Source: Microcystis sp. T1-4 (lineage in GTDB: Bacteria > Cyanobacteriota > Cyanobacteriia > Cyanobacteriales > Microcystaceae). Taken from it: a stretch of DNA of 17,543 nt. The translations under genes and the position numbers were made by a program. Below the pieces are notes generated by a model. That model had not been told where the DNA came from and did not search any database. It saw only the letters and a program-made list of their open reading frames with translations. This document shows, piece after piece, positions 1-7,387 of this stretch. The stretch is taken from NCBI RefSeq assembly GCF_000297435.1, contig NZ_CAIP01000249.1, positions 1 to 17,543 of the forward strand, read 5' to 3'. Every line of letters starts with the position of its first letter. Positions within the stretch are counted from its first letter, which is position 1.

Positions 1-67
1 ATCAGTTATCAGTTATAAGATTTGAGTTTTAAGATTTGAGTTTTAAGTTTTGAGTTTTAAGTTTTGA
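1..67. repeat. Short heptamer-based tandem repeats
   Basis: Positions 1-16 are two ATCAGTT units plus AT. Positions 19-67 are seven 7-base units alternating GATTTGA or GTTTTGA with GTTTTAA, giving a 14-base period. A third small array (ACTGATT/ACTGTTT) lies near 128-147. This is the style of the short tandemly repeated heptamers (STRR) known from cyanobacterial genomes. No gene is visible in 1-443; besides these arrays the gap holds two MITE-like copies and one G/C hairpin, listed separately. Confidence 0.75.
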
Positions 68-144
68 ATGAGCAGTATGTATTAGGTGAGCCTGATCAAA
101 TGCCAGTTTGCTGCTGTCTTTTCGCTGATTACTGTTTACTGATT

Positions 145-201
145 ATACTAAATCTGCTGAGTATAGGCTACAGATCAGGAGAGGCACTCCTGCAAGCGGA
201 G
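145..201. repeat. Left-end partial copy of the MITE-like element at 326-423
   Basis: The stretch starting ACTAAATCTGCTGAGTATAG matches the stretch starting at 330 over about 55 bases with only a handful of substitutions, including the shared core GAGAGGCACTCCTGCAA. The right half and right terminal inverted repeat of the complete copy are not found here. It is read as a truncated or diverged second copy in the same orientation. Confidence 0.6.
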
Positions 202-274
202 TGACTCCTAAATTATTACAGATGAGTCAGCGGCTGCGTGTAAGCATCCCACCGAAAAACTAATGCGCGGGGGG

Positions 275-297
275 TTTGGGGGGTAGAACCCCCCAAA
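275..297. other. Perfect 9-bp G/C-rich hairpin
   Basis: TTTGGGGGG (275-283) and CCCCCCAAA (289-297) are perfect inverted complements around a 5-base loop TAGAA. There is no T tract on either side, so it is not a classical intrinsic terminator. It could still impede transcription leaving recG, whose stop lies 147 bases to the right, or it could be a dispersed palindromic repeat. Confidence 0.6.
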
Positions 298-325
298 GGC
301 TTGGATTGAGTGATAAAATCGAAAG

Positions 326-423
326 TAATACTAAATCCGTTGAGTATGGGCTACATATCAAGAGAGGCACTCCTGCAAAACGGAGAATAAATAATCAGTT
401 TTTAATAACTGGATTTAGTATTA
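326..423. mobile_element. Complete 98-bp MITE-like element
   Basis: The ends are a perfect 13-base inverted repeat, TAATACTAAATCC (326-338) and GGATTTAGTATTA (411-423). If the outermost TA on each side is a target duplication, the layout fits an IS630/Tc1-type MITE, but that family assignment is inference. No ORF lies inside. A left-half copy lies at 145-201. An inverted 25-base exact match to 386-410 occurs at 7295-7319, so the sequence is dispersed. It sits just downstream of recG. Confidence 0.6.
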
Positions 424-443
424 CTGATCACTGAACATCTAAA

Positions 444-2912
444 TCAAGTTAAAATATCCGCTCCTAACATCCGTTGATATTTGGCTTCTAAAGCTTGTTT
501 CAAATTGGGCAAAGTGATTAAATGGGGATCATCTAACATAATTTTTTCGGCGGCATCTCTTGCCAAAACTAACACCTCTTGATCCTCGACTAAACTAGCG
601 AGGGCAAAATCTGGTAAACCCGATTGTCGTTGTCCTAAAACTTCCCCCGGACCGCGAAATCGCATATCCATTTCCGAGATAAAAAAGCCGTCTTGGGATT
701 GTTCCAAAACCGTCAATCTTTGACGAGAATTAGCACTATTAGTGCCACTTAAAAGTAAACAATAGGATTGATGGGAACCTCTGCCTACGCGCCCCCGTAA
801 TTGATGTAATTGTGAAAGGCCAAAACGTTCGGCATTTTCAATTAACATCACCGTGGCATTGGGAACATCCACCCCCACTTCGATAACCGTAGTTGAGACA
901 ATAATTTGCAGAATATTATCGCGAAAAGCTGTTAAGATTTCCTCTTTTTCGGCGGAACTCATGCGACCATGGAGTAAACCGATATTAAAATTGGGAAAAA
1001 TCTTTTCTGATAAATTTTGATATTCTTCCACTGCAGCCCTCACATCTAATTTTTCCGATTCTTCAATCAAGGGAAAAATCACATAAGCTTGTCTGCCTTG
1101 GGCAATTTCTCGGCGAATTAAATCATAGGCAGCCCTTCTTTGATTCCCATTTAAAGCGGTGGTTTGAATCGGTTGTCTGCCGGGGGGTAATTCGTCAATT
1201 TGACTCACATCTAAATCCCCATGTAGGGTTAAAGCTAAAGTACGGGGAATCGGTGTTGCTGTCATGGTTAAAACGTGGGGAGACTCTCCTTTGCTTAATA
1301 ATCTTGCCCTTTGTTGTACCCCAAAGCGATGCTGTTCATCAATAACAACTAAACCTAATTTGCGGAAATTAACTGCATCTTGAATTAGGGCATGAGTTCC
1401 CACTAAAAGTGGTAATTCTCCTGTCTCTAATTGGGCGTGAATTTCTCGCCGTTTAGCGGTTTTTGTGGAACCAGTTAATAATTCTACGGGTAAATGTAAG
1501 AGATTAAACCAGCTAACTAACTTACGATAATGTTGTTCCGCTAAAACTTCCGTGGGAGCCATTAATGCCGCTTGATAACCGGATTGTAGGGCCGCTAAAA
1601 TAGCATAAACTCCGACAATTGTTTTGCCAGAACCCACATCCCCCTGCACCAGACGATTCATCGGGGTGCTAGAATCTAAGTCCTCTAAAATTTCCTCAAT
1701 AACTCGTTTTTGAGCATTGGTTAATTGAAAGGGAATTATCTGATTAAATTGATCGATTAATTGACCCCTAGCACTAAAAACGGCACTTTTCTGTGTCTGA
1801 CGATACTGTTGCCGCCGCCGCAGAAAACCCAATTGTAAAAAGAAGAATTCATCAAAGACTAATCGCCGTCGCGCTTGACTGAGGCTCTCGGAATTATTGG
1901 GAAAATGAATGTTAGTAATTGCTGTTTTTAAATCGATTAATCCGTATTGTTTTCTTAGACCGAAAGGTAGGGGGTCTTTTATCGCCTCTACTGCCCCAAA
2001 AGCGGCGACTACAGCCTTCCTAATTAGGTCGGCTGGTACTCCATCGGTGAGGGGATAAACCGGCAGAATACGCCCGATTTTTAAGGACTCAATACTTGCC
2101 CCAGAACTGTCCAATAATTCAAATTCAGGATTTTCTAAAGTTAACCCATATTTTCCCGCTTTGACTAAACCACTAACCGCCACCACCGAACCGACGGGAT
2201 AGAGTTTTTTTTGTCCTTCCTGCCAAGCACGATTAGTATAGCGAGTTCCCGCATAAAAACGGTTTAATTTTATCTGTCCAGTGCGATCCTGTAAGAGCAA
2301 TTCAAAGATAGCTAACTTGGTATTTTTGGGGCTAGTAAAACAATTAGAGCGCTTGACATTCCCCACTAAAGTTACCGTTTCCCCCTCGGTTAAATTAGCG
2401 ATATTGACTTGACGACTGTAATCCACATGATCCCGGGGATAATAATATAATAAATCTTCAACTTTGTGGAGGTTTAATCTTTCTAAAAGACTGGCTTTTC
2501 TCTCTCCCACTTCCGCTAGATATTTCAAGGGTTGTTCGAGGGTAACTTGCCGTGGAGAATTAGCCTTTGCCGTGATGGGAGTGGTATTAATAATTTTTGC
2601 CGCAGCTGGTTCTTTTGGGGTAGGGGTTGCTTCTAAAGTTTGCCGTAATTGTTGCAAAAAATTGCGAGTTTCGACGACTAATTGTTGTCTTTGTTTGGGA
2701 TTAAATTGGGAATATTGGGCAAATTTTTGGGCTAATTCTCGCCAGCGATTTCTCTCACTGGTGGCAATTCCCACGGGAGGATTATCCCCGAAACTAAGAC
2801 ACAAAAACTCGCTAAAACGGTATTGATTTCCCTGAAGATCTGGATAACCTTTTTCCGCTTCCACAGATAAGGCTTTTTGTAATCTCACCCAGTCGGGTAT
2901 TTCCCCTTTCAT
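444..2912 (-). CDS. recG: ATP-dependent DNA helicase RecG
   Basis: RecG is a superfamily 2 helicase that remodels stalled replication forks and recombination intermediates (branch migration and fork regression). The 822-residue product has a wedge/OB region around residues 170-270 and a full helicase core: Walker A GDVGSGKT (424-431), DEQH (525-528), TATPIPRT (551-558) and GRVGRG (707-712). The C-terminal stretch with RFRGPGEVLGQRQSG is also typical of RecG. It is about 130 residues longer than the Escherichia coli protein; the extra sequence is an N-terminal extension with a T/P/A-rich linker near residues 92-120, as is usual in cyanobacteria. AAGAGG lies a few bases before the ATG. The gene for a coiled-coil protein ends 67 bases upstream on the same strand, so the two may be cotranscribed. 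No frameshift or missing motif is visible. Confidence 0.96.
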   Translation of the reverse strand: MKGEIPDWVRLQKALSVEAEKGYPDLQGNQYRFSEFLCLSFGDNPPVGIATSERNRWRELAQKFAQYSQFNPKQRQQLVVETRNFLQQLRQTLEATPTPKEPAAAKIINTTPITAKANSPRQVTLEQPLKYLAEVGERKASLLERLNLHKVEDLLYYYPRDHVDYSRQVNIANLTEGETVTLVGNVKRSNCFTSPKNTKLAIFELLLQDRTGQIKLNRFYAGTRYTNRAWQEGQKKLYPVGSVVAVSGLVKAGKYGLTLENPEFELLDSSGASIESLKIGRILPVYPLTDGVPADLIRKAVVAAFGAVEAIKDPLPFGLRKQYGLIDLKTAITNIHFPNNSESLSQARRRLVFDEFFFLQLGFLRRRQQYRQTQKSAVFSARGQLIDQFNQIIPFQLTNAQKRVIEEILEDLDSSTPMNRLVQGDVGSGKTIVGVYAILAALQSGYQAALMAPTEVLAEQHYRKLVSWFNLLHLPVELLTGSTKTAKRREIHAQLETGELPLLVGTHALIQDAVNFRKLGLVVIDEQHRFGVQQRARLLSKGESPHVLTMTATPIPRTLALTLHGDLDVSQIDELPPGRQPIQTTALNGNQRRAAYDLIRREIAQGRQAYVIFPLIEESEKLDVRAAVEEYQNLSEKIFPNFNIGLLHGRMSSAEKEEILTAFRDNILQIIVSTTVIEVGVDVPNATVMLIENAERFGLSQLHQLRGRVGRGSHQSYCLLLSGTNSANSRQRLTVLEQSQDGFFISEMDMRFRGPGEVLGQRQSGLPDFALASLVEDQEVLVLARDAAEKIMLDDPHLITLPNLKQALEAKYQRMLGADILT

Positions 2913-2979
2913 AATTGCCTCTTGACTCCAAATTTCCTAGTATTATGTTTCCCTAATACCTCTGTTTAATTATAACTGA

Positions 2980-3873
2980 TTAATCATACCAACTACTGCG
3001 CCACGCCGCTTCCGCTTGAGCGATAGTATATTCTTTGCGAATACGATGATATTGTTCTCCTAGACGATTTAATTGTTCCCAAAGGGAGCGAATTTGATTT
3101 CTTTCGACACTTAAGCGAGCATCAGCAAATTCCAGTTCAGCCATTCGTAGATGAATTGCCGTTACTTTAGTAACTTTGCCGCTTGAAAAATCCTGATCAT
3201 CCCCATCATTTTCATCTTCATCTTTTTCCTCCTCTGGTTCAGGGTTTTTAGCTTCCACTAGAATGTTTAACATATTATTTCCTCCCCCTAGAGACTGTCT
3301 TTCTTCTCCCGCTTCAATTGCCATATCGATAATTTGACTGGGTAGATGAGGGGGAAGAATATAAGCTTTTTGTAGTTGCTGATTAATTTGTTTAGAGAGA
3401 TGATTGAGAATCTCGATACAGTTTTTTTCCAGCACTCGACAACAATGGAGTAAAATATCGGGGTTATTAATCTCTCCAGTTGCGGCTAGATTTTCCGGTT
3501 TGTTTAGAAAAAGTTTCAAGAAATCTGGGGTGTTAACTGTCTCTGCTGGACTTTTTGGCAATCCTACCCCTGAAAATGCCCCTCGATCGAAGCTCCGCTC
3601 ACCCAATTGCTGTAAACTGGCTTTAGCCTCTTGTCCTAGAGTTTTGATCTCCTCTTGCAGTTTCTGACGATTGCTGTGGGAGAGAGCCAGAAATTCCCCC
3701 CCATAGTAACGGGTACAGATATAATACACTGCCCCGATCTCCTGTTTATAGAGAGATTCACCGAGTAAATCAAGATAAATTCGGTATTTTTCTCGCATTT
3801 TTTCGGCTAAATTTGCCACTTCCGTTTCTATGTTCTTTAAATCTTGTTGTAGCTTGTTCAGTCTTCCAGTCAT
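2980..3873 (-). CDS. Conserved coiled-coil protein of unknown function
   Basis: I do not recognise a named family for this 297-residue soluble protein. Residues 1-30 and about 235-290 are heptad-rich and probably coiled coil. The middle (about 120-190) is mostly helical and contains a CCRVLEKNC segment. A very acidic linker (about 210-228, runs of E and D) separates it from the C-terminal helices, and the protein ends RSSWYD. There is no signal peptide or transmembrane segment. The ATG at 3873 has no obvious ribosome-binding site, but a TATAAT lies about 40 bases upstream. It precedes recG in the same orientation, so a link to DNA metabolism is possible; this rests on position alone. Confidence 0.75.
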   Translation of the reverse strand: MTGRLNKLQQDLKNIETEVANLAEKMREKYRIYLDLLGESLYKQEIGAVYYICTRYYGGEFLALSHSNRQKLQEEIKTLGQEAKASLQQLGERSFDRGAFSGVGLPKSPAETVNTPDFLKLFLNKPENLAATGEINNPDILLHCCRVLEKNCIEILNHLSKQINQQLQKAYILPPHLPSQIIDMAIEAGEERQSLGGGNNMLNILVEAKNPEPEEEKDEDENDGDDQDFSSGKVTKVTAIHLRMAELEFADARLSVERNQIRSLWEQLNRLGEQYHRIRKEYTIAQAEAAWRSSWYD

Positions 3874-3914
3874 AGAGATTTTACCGAGGGAGAAGTTAGC
3901 GATCGGCGAACTCT

Positions 3915-3920
3915 ATTATA
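3915..3920 (-). promoter_or_regulatory. Candidate -10 box for the coiled-coil gene and recG
   Basis: Read on the minus strand this is a perfect TATAAT, about 42 bases before the ATG at 3873. No good -35 is present at 16-18 bases upstream, so it is a weak call. The 230-base gap 3874-4103 separates this leftward unit from rightward hypE and must hold both promoters; I could not identify a convincing one for hypE. Confidence 0.3.
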
Positions 3921-4103
3921 GCGACTCACTGTCAGCTATAGCGCCCTGACCAGGGGGAGATGTTCAGACGAAAAGAAGGTAAACTGGAATCTGTGCCGCG
4001 TTGATCGTCTTTAAATTTCACTAGCGTTTCTGATCAAGATAAAGTCTAACCTAATTTGCTATCGACCAGCGACTCGCCAAAATGAAAACTTCCTACCTCA
4101 CCT

Positions 4104-5174
4104 ATGACTAGCGCTCCTTCAGCTTCTTTAAAATTAAAAAAAACAAAAATTACCGACACAAATATCACTCTCTCCCATGGCAGTGGTGGCAAAGCAATGC
4201 GGGATTTAATTAACGAGATATTCGTTAATAACTTTGATAATAACCTACTGGCAACCCTTGAAGATCAAGCCCGATTTGAGATTAAAGATTTGGCTGGAAT
4301 AGGCGATCGCTTGGCATTTACCACCGATTCCTATGTGGTTTCTCCTCTATTCTTTCCGGGGGGTGATATTGGCAGTTTAGCAGTCAATGGAACTGTTAAT
4401 GATTTGGCTGTCGGTGGGGCAATTCCTCTCTATCTCAGTTGTAGTTTTATCCTCGAAGAAGGTTTATCTATCGACACCCTAAAAACCATCGTTACCAGCA
4501 TGAAAATAGCCGCCGAAAAAGCAGCAGTAAAAATCGTCACTGGGGATACAAAAGTCGTTCCCAAGGGACAAGGAGATCAAATATTTATTAATACCTCTGG
4601 AGTGGGAGTAATTCCGGCTGGAATCAATTCCGGGGCGAATAATTTACAAGTTGGCGATCGCATTTTGCTGAACGGTTTTCTGGGGGATCACGGAGCCGCC
4701 ATTCTGATTGCTAGGGGCGAATTAGACCTGCAATGCACAATCGAAAGCGATTGTCAAGCCCTGAATTCTTTAATTTCTGCAATTCTGGCCGTTTGCCCGG
4801 AAGTTAAAGCGATGCGGGATGCCACTAGAGGCGGATTAGCCACGGTTTTAAACGAATTTGCCCAAAGTTCAGGGGTGGGAATACAGGTACAGGAAACGGC
4901 GATCCCCATCCGGGAAGAAGTGCGAGGAATGTGCGAATTATTGGGCTTAGAACCGCTTTATCTGGCAAATGAGGGCAAATTAGTCCTTGTCGTGCCTCCG
5001 GAGGCGGAAAATCGCGTTTTAGCAGTGATGCGTTCCCATCCTGACGGTAAAAATGCCGCTTCTATCGGGGAAGTCGTCGCTTCTCCCCCCAATTTAGTTT
5101 ACTTAAAAACCCCTTTCGGCACTAAAAGGATTCTCGATATGTTAGTCGGTGAACAATTACCGAGAATATGTTAA
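4104..5174 (+). CDS. hypE: [NiFe] hydrogenase maturation protein HypE
   Basis: HypE works with HypF to make the cyanide ligands of the NiFe(CN)2CO site. HypF carbamoylates the HypE C-terminal cysteine, and HypE dehydrates it to thiocyanate using ATP. The 356-residue product has the PurM/AIR-synthase-like fold signatures: HGSGGK (25-30), TTDSY (73-77), FFPGGDIGSLAVNGTVNDL (83-101) and VTGDTKVV (146-152). It ends in the diagnostic PRIC, with the acceptor cysteine as the last residue, so it is intact. Start at ATG 4104; it is one of several genes here without a strong Shine-Dalgarno. hypA follows on the same strand after 335 bases of repeats rather than in a tight operon. Confidence 0.97.
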   Translation: MTSAPSASLKLKKTKITDTNITLSHGSGGKAMRDLINEIFVNNFDNNLLATLEDQARFEIKDLAGIGDRLAFTTDSYVVSPLFFPGGDIGSLAVNGTVNDLAVGGAIPLYLSCSFILEEGLSIDTLKTIVTSMKIAAEKAAVKIVTGDTKVVPKGQGDQIFINTSGVGVIPAGINSGANNLQVGDRILLNGFLGDHGAAILIARGELDLQCTIESDCQALNSLISAILAVCPEVKAMRDATRGGLATVLNEFAQSSGVGIQVQETAIPIREEVRGMCELLGLEPLYLANEGKLVLVVPPEAENRVLAVMRSHPDGKNAASIGEVVASPPNLVYLKTPFGTKRILDMLVGEQLPRIC

Positions 5175-5211
5175 TTAGGGTTTGCTGAAAAAGTTTGTTG
5201 TTAGGGTTAGA

Positions 5212-5330
<119 letters not shown>

Positions 5331-5455
5331 AGAATTAAAAATGAATAATAATCAATTAAATGGTCTATTTACAGATTTTAGGCAATTTAATCCTTATTTT
5401 TGCTGTTTTGAACCCTCAAATAGTTGGGGTTTTGGGGTTTTAGTTGAAATTTCCT

Positions 5456-5507
5456 TGATAACTGATAACTGATAACTGATAACTGATCACTGATCACTGA
5501 TAACTGA
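5456..5507. repeat. Heptamer array (TGATMAC)x7 abutting the hypA start
   Basis: Seven units TGATAAC or TGATCAC plus a final TGA, ending two bases before the hypA ATG at 5510. The array occupies the whole region where a ribosome-binding site and spacer would be. No AGGAG-like motif is present there, so any copy-number change would shift what lies in front of hypA. Confidence 0.95.
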
Positions 5508-5509
5508 AA

Positions 5510-5854
5510 ATGCACGAACTAGGAATCACCCAAAATATTATCGAACTTGCCTTAGAACATTCCCGAGGGATGAAAGTTAAGCGCGTGGTGTTAGAGATTG
5601 GTAAACTAACGGCAATTATGCCAGAATCGATCGCTTTTTGTTTTGATACCTGTTGTCAAGGTACTAATATAGAGGGGGCAATGTTAGAGATTCTGGAAAT
5701 TTCTGGTTTAGGACAGTGCCAAGATTGCGGAAATGAGCTAGAACTAGAATATCCCTACGGAATCTGCGATCGATGTGGTAGTCGCAATATAATCATTTTA
5801 CAGGGACAAGAATTAAATCTCAAATCGTTGGAGACAGAATCCTTATGTGTGTAA
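5510..5854 (+). CDS. hypA: Hydrogenase nickel incorporation protein HypA
   Basis: HypA is the zinc-containing metallochaperone that, with HypB, delivers nickel to the large subunit of [NiFe] hydrogenase. The 114-residue product has the normal length and the essential MHE N-terminus, whose His2 binds nickel. It also has two zinc-binding CxxC pairs, C70/C73 (CQDC) and C86/C89 (CDRC). The start is fixed by that N-terminus and by an in-frame TAA only nine bases upstream. There is no Shine-Dalgarno because a heptamer array reaches to two bases before the ATG. The 3' end overlaps hypB by 10 bases, implying coupled translation. Confidence 0.96.
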   Translation: MHELGITQNIIELALEHSRGMKVKRVVLEIGKLTAIMPESIAFCFDTCCQGTNIEGAMLEILEISGLGQCQDCGNELELEYPYGICDRCGSRNIIILQGQELNLKSLETESLCV

Positions 5855-6657
5855 CCTGTGGTTGTTCTGATAACTCGGAAGTGACGGTAACTAATCCGCA
5901 AACGGGAACCCATGAACATATTTTAGCCGATGGTACTGTTATTAGTCATAGCCATCACGATCACGATCATGAGCATCCCCATCATCCCGCGGAAATTCAC
6001 GCTCAAATTCATGGCAACATTCTCCAAGTTGAGCAAAATCTGCTGGCAAAAAATAATCTGTTAGCGGCACAAAATCGCGGTTGGTTGAAGGGGAGAAAAA
6101 CTGTTGCTCTTAATCTGGTTTCTTCTCCCGGTTCGGGAAAAACTACCCTGTTAACTCGCACAATTGCCGATTTAAAAACCGCTATTCCTATCAGTGTGAT
6201 TGAGGGAGATCAAGCAACTGCCAATGATGCCCAAAAAATTAGTGAAACCGGTTGTCAGGTTATCCAAATTAACACCGGAACAGGTTGTCATTTAGAAGCA
6301 TCAATGGTAGAGAGAGGATTAATCGAACTCGATCCACCGATGAATTCTTTAGTCATGATCGAAAATGTCGGTAATCTAGTTTGTCCTGCTTTATTTGATT
6401 TGGGAGAAAATGCCAAAGTCGTCATTCTTTCCGTCACCGAAGGAGAAGATAAACCGATTAAATATCCCTATATGTTCCACGCTTCTCAAGTCATGATCTT
6501 GACAAAAATAGACCTACTACCCTACGTTAATTTTAACCTCGATCGCTGTTTAGATTATGCCTATCAAGTTAATCCCAATTTGAAAGTTTTTCAAGTTTCC
6601 GCTACCACAGGAGAAGGTTTAGATGCTTGGTACAGTTGGTTAAAATCGCTGGTTTAA
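5845..6657 (+). CDS. hypB: Hydrogenase nickel incorporation GTPase HypB
   Basis: HypB is the SIMIBI-class GTPase that drives nickel insertion into hydrogenase. The 270-residue product begins with a CxxCGC motif (C2, C5, C7), the high-affinity nickel site known from the E. coli protein. A histidine-rich segment follows with 12 His between residues 23 and 56, suited to nickel storage. The G domain has P-loop SPGSGKT (94-100), EGDQ (120-123) and TKID (220-223). The G-domain metal residues C148, H149 and C180 are present. It starts inside hypA (10-base overlap), with GGAG about 12 bases before the ATG. It has both nickel sites, so it is a full-featured HypB. Confidence 0.97.
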   Translation: MCVTCGCSDNSEVTVTNPQTGTHEHILADGTVISHSHHDHDHEHPHHPAEIHAQIHGNILQVEQNLLAKNNLLAAQNRGWLKGRKTVALNLVSSPGSGKTTLLTRTIADLKTAIPISVIEGDQATANDAQKISETGCQVIQINTGTGCHLEASMVERGLIELDPPMNSLVMIENVGNLVCPALFDLGENAKVVILSVTEGEDKPIKYPYMFHASQVMILTKIDLLPYVNFNLDRCLDYAYQVNPNLKVFQVSATTGEGLDAWYSWLKSLV

Positions 6658-6703
6658 GTTAAGCAGTAACACACCCAAAAAGTTCAGTCTAACCGAAAGA
6701 AAA

Positions 6704-7102
6704 ATGACTCTAGCACTTGATGACAATATTTATAATCAACTGTTGACTAAATTTCAACCCAAGATTATTGAAAATGAAGAAGAATATGAGCAAGCGCGTC
6801 ATCTTCTGCTTAATCTAATGAGTAAACAGGATCGACTACCAGAAGAAACCGCGATGGTTAAATTAATGGCGACAATTATTCAGGATTTTGATGTCAAACA
6901 ACCTCAACCCGAACCAGCTTCACCACAGGAAGTATTATTACACTTAATGTCAGCTAACAACAGGAAACAAGCTGATTTAGTTGGTAAAATTGGTTCTAAG
7001 GGTGTGGTTTCAGAAATTGTTAATGGCAAGCGATAGATTAGTAAAGCTTAAGGTAAAATTTTAGGATAGATTTTCAATGTTTCCCCCAGTGTATTCATTT
7101 AA
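6704..7102 (+). pseudogene. HigA-type antitoxin / XRE regulator with three premature stops
   Basis: The open part (6704-7036, 110 codons) resembles HigA-family antitoxins. It has an N-terminal helical region with EEYEQARHLLLNLM, a linker DFDVKQPQPEPASPQEV, and the first part of a helix-turn-helix ending SEIVNGKR. Translation in the same frame past the TAG at 7034 gives ISKA, a TAA at 7049, GKILG, a TAG at 7067, then IFNVSPSVFI and a natural-looking TAA at 7100. That is the usual C-terminal end of the family, so the ancestral gene was about 132 codons and has been inactivated by nonsense changes. A shortened 110-residue protein might still be made. No HigB-like toxin is adjacent; a methylase relic begins 17 bases downstream. 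It follows hypB by 46 bases. Confidence 0.8.
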
Positions 7103-7119
7103 GTTGATATTAACTGCCA

Positions 7120-7290
7120 ATGAAAACAATCGTCATTGTTCCACCGATTAAATGTTAAGGTATGAAAACTAAACTGGTATCATCGATCAAAAGTTTTGCT
7201 GATTCGCTAAACTTTTATCGCTGGATAGAACCCTTTTGTGGTCTGGGGTTGGTAGCTTTTAATTTACAACCCAAAAAGGCCTTATATTAA
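7120..7290 (+). pseudogene. N-terminal stub of a D12-class DNA adenine methylase
   Basis: Starting at ATG 7120 the frame reads MKTIVIVPPIKC, a TAA at 7156, then GMKTKLVSSIKSFADSL and FYRWIEPFCGLGLVAFNL followed by QPKKALY and a stop at 7288. PPIK followed by KTKL is the motif X region of Dam/DpnM-like (D12) N6-adenine methyltransferases. EPFCGLGLVAFNL corresponds to motif I (FxGxG, the AdoMet site; the canonical middle is CGSGVVAFNL). Only about 55 codons of a family some 270 residues long remain, with one internal nonsense codon, and homology stops at the edge of a MITE-like remnant near 7282. There is no DPPY catalytic motif, so it cannot be active. It was recognised by eye, not by search. 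Confidence 0.7.
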
Positions 7291-7353
7291 ATATAGTTAT
7301 TAAAAACTGATTATTTATTTCCCCTTTTGCCTCTTGCCTATTGCCTGAGTGCC
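7282..7353. mobile_element. Degenerate MITE-like remnant with heptamer expansion
   Basis: Positions 7295-7319 are an exact 25-base inverted match to 386-410 of the element at 326-423. Positions 7282-7296 match its terminal repeat at about 11 of 15 bases. Beyond 7320, TTTTGC and GAGTGCCT still align with the element interior, but three TNTTGCC heptamers (7325-7345) are inserted between them. The remnant starts where the methylase relic stops. The rest of the gap to 7387 shows no gene. Confidence 0.5.
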
Positions 7354-7387
7354 TATCCTAACCAAAAAGTTAATTTTGTTCTAGTAC

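Noticed and set aside
275..297. Intrinsic terminator of recG
   Set aside because: The stem is strong but lies 147 bases past the stop and has no T tract on the minus strand.
4082..4111. Nine-codon ORF MKTSYLTYD overlapping the hypE start as a leader peptide
   Set aside because: No ribosome-binding site, no regulatory codon run, and such short ORFs are frequent by chance.
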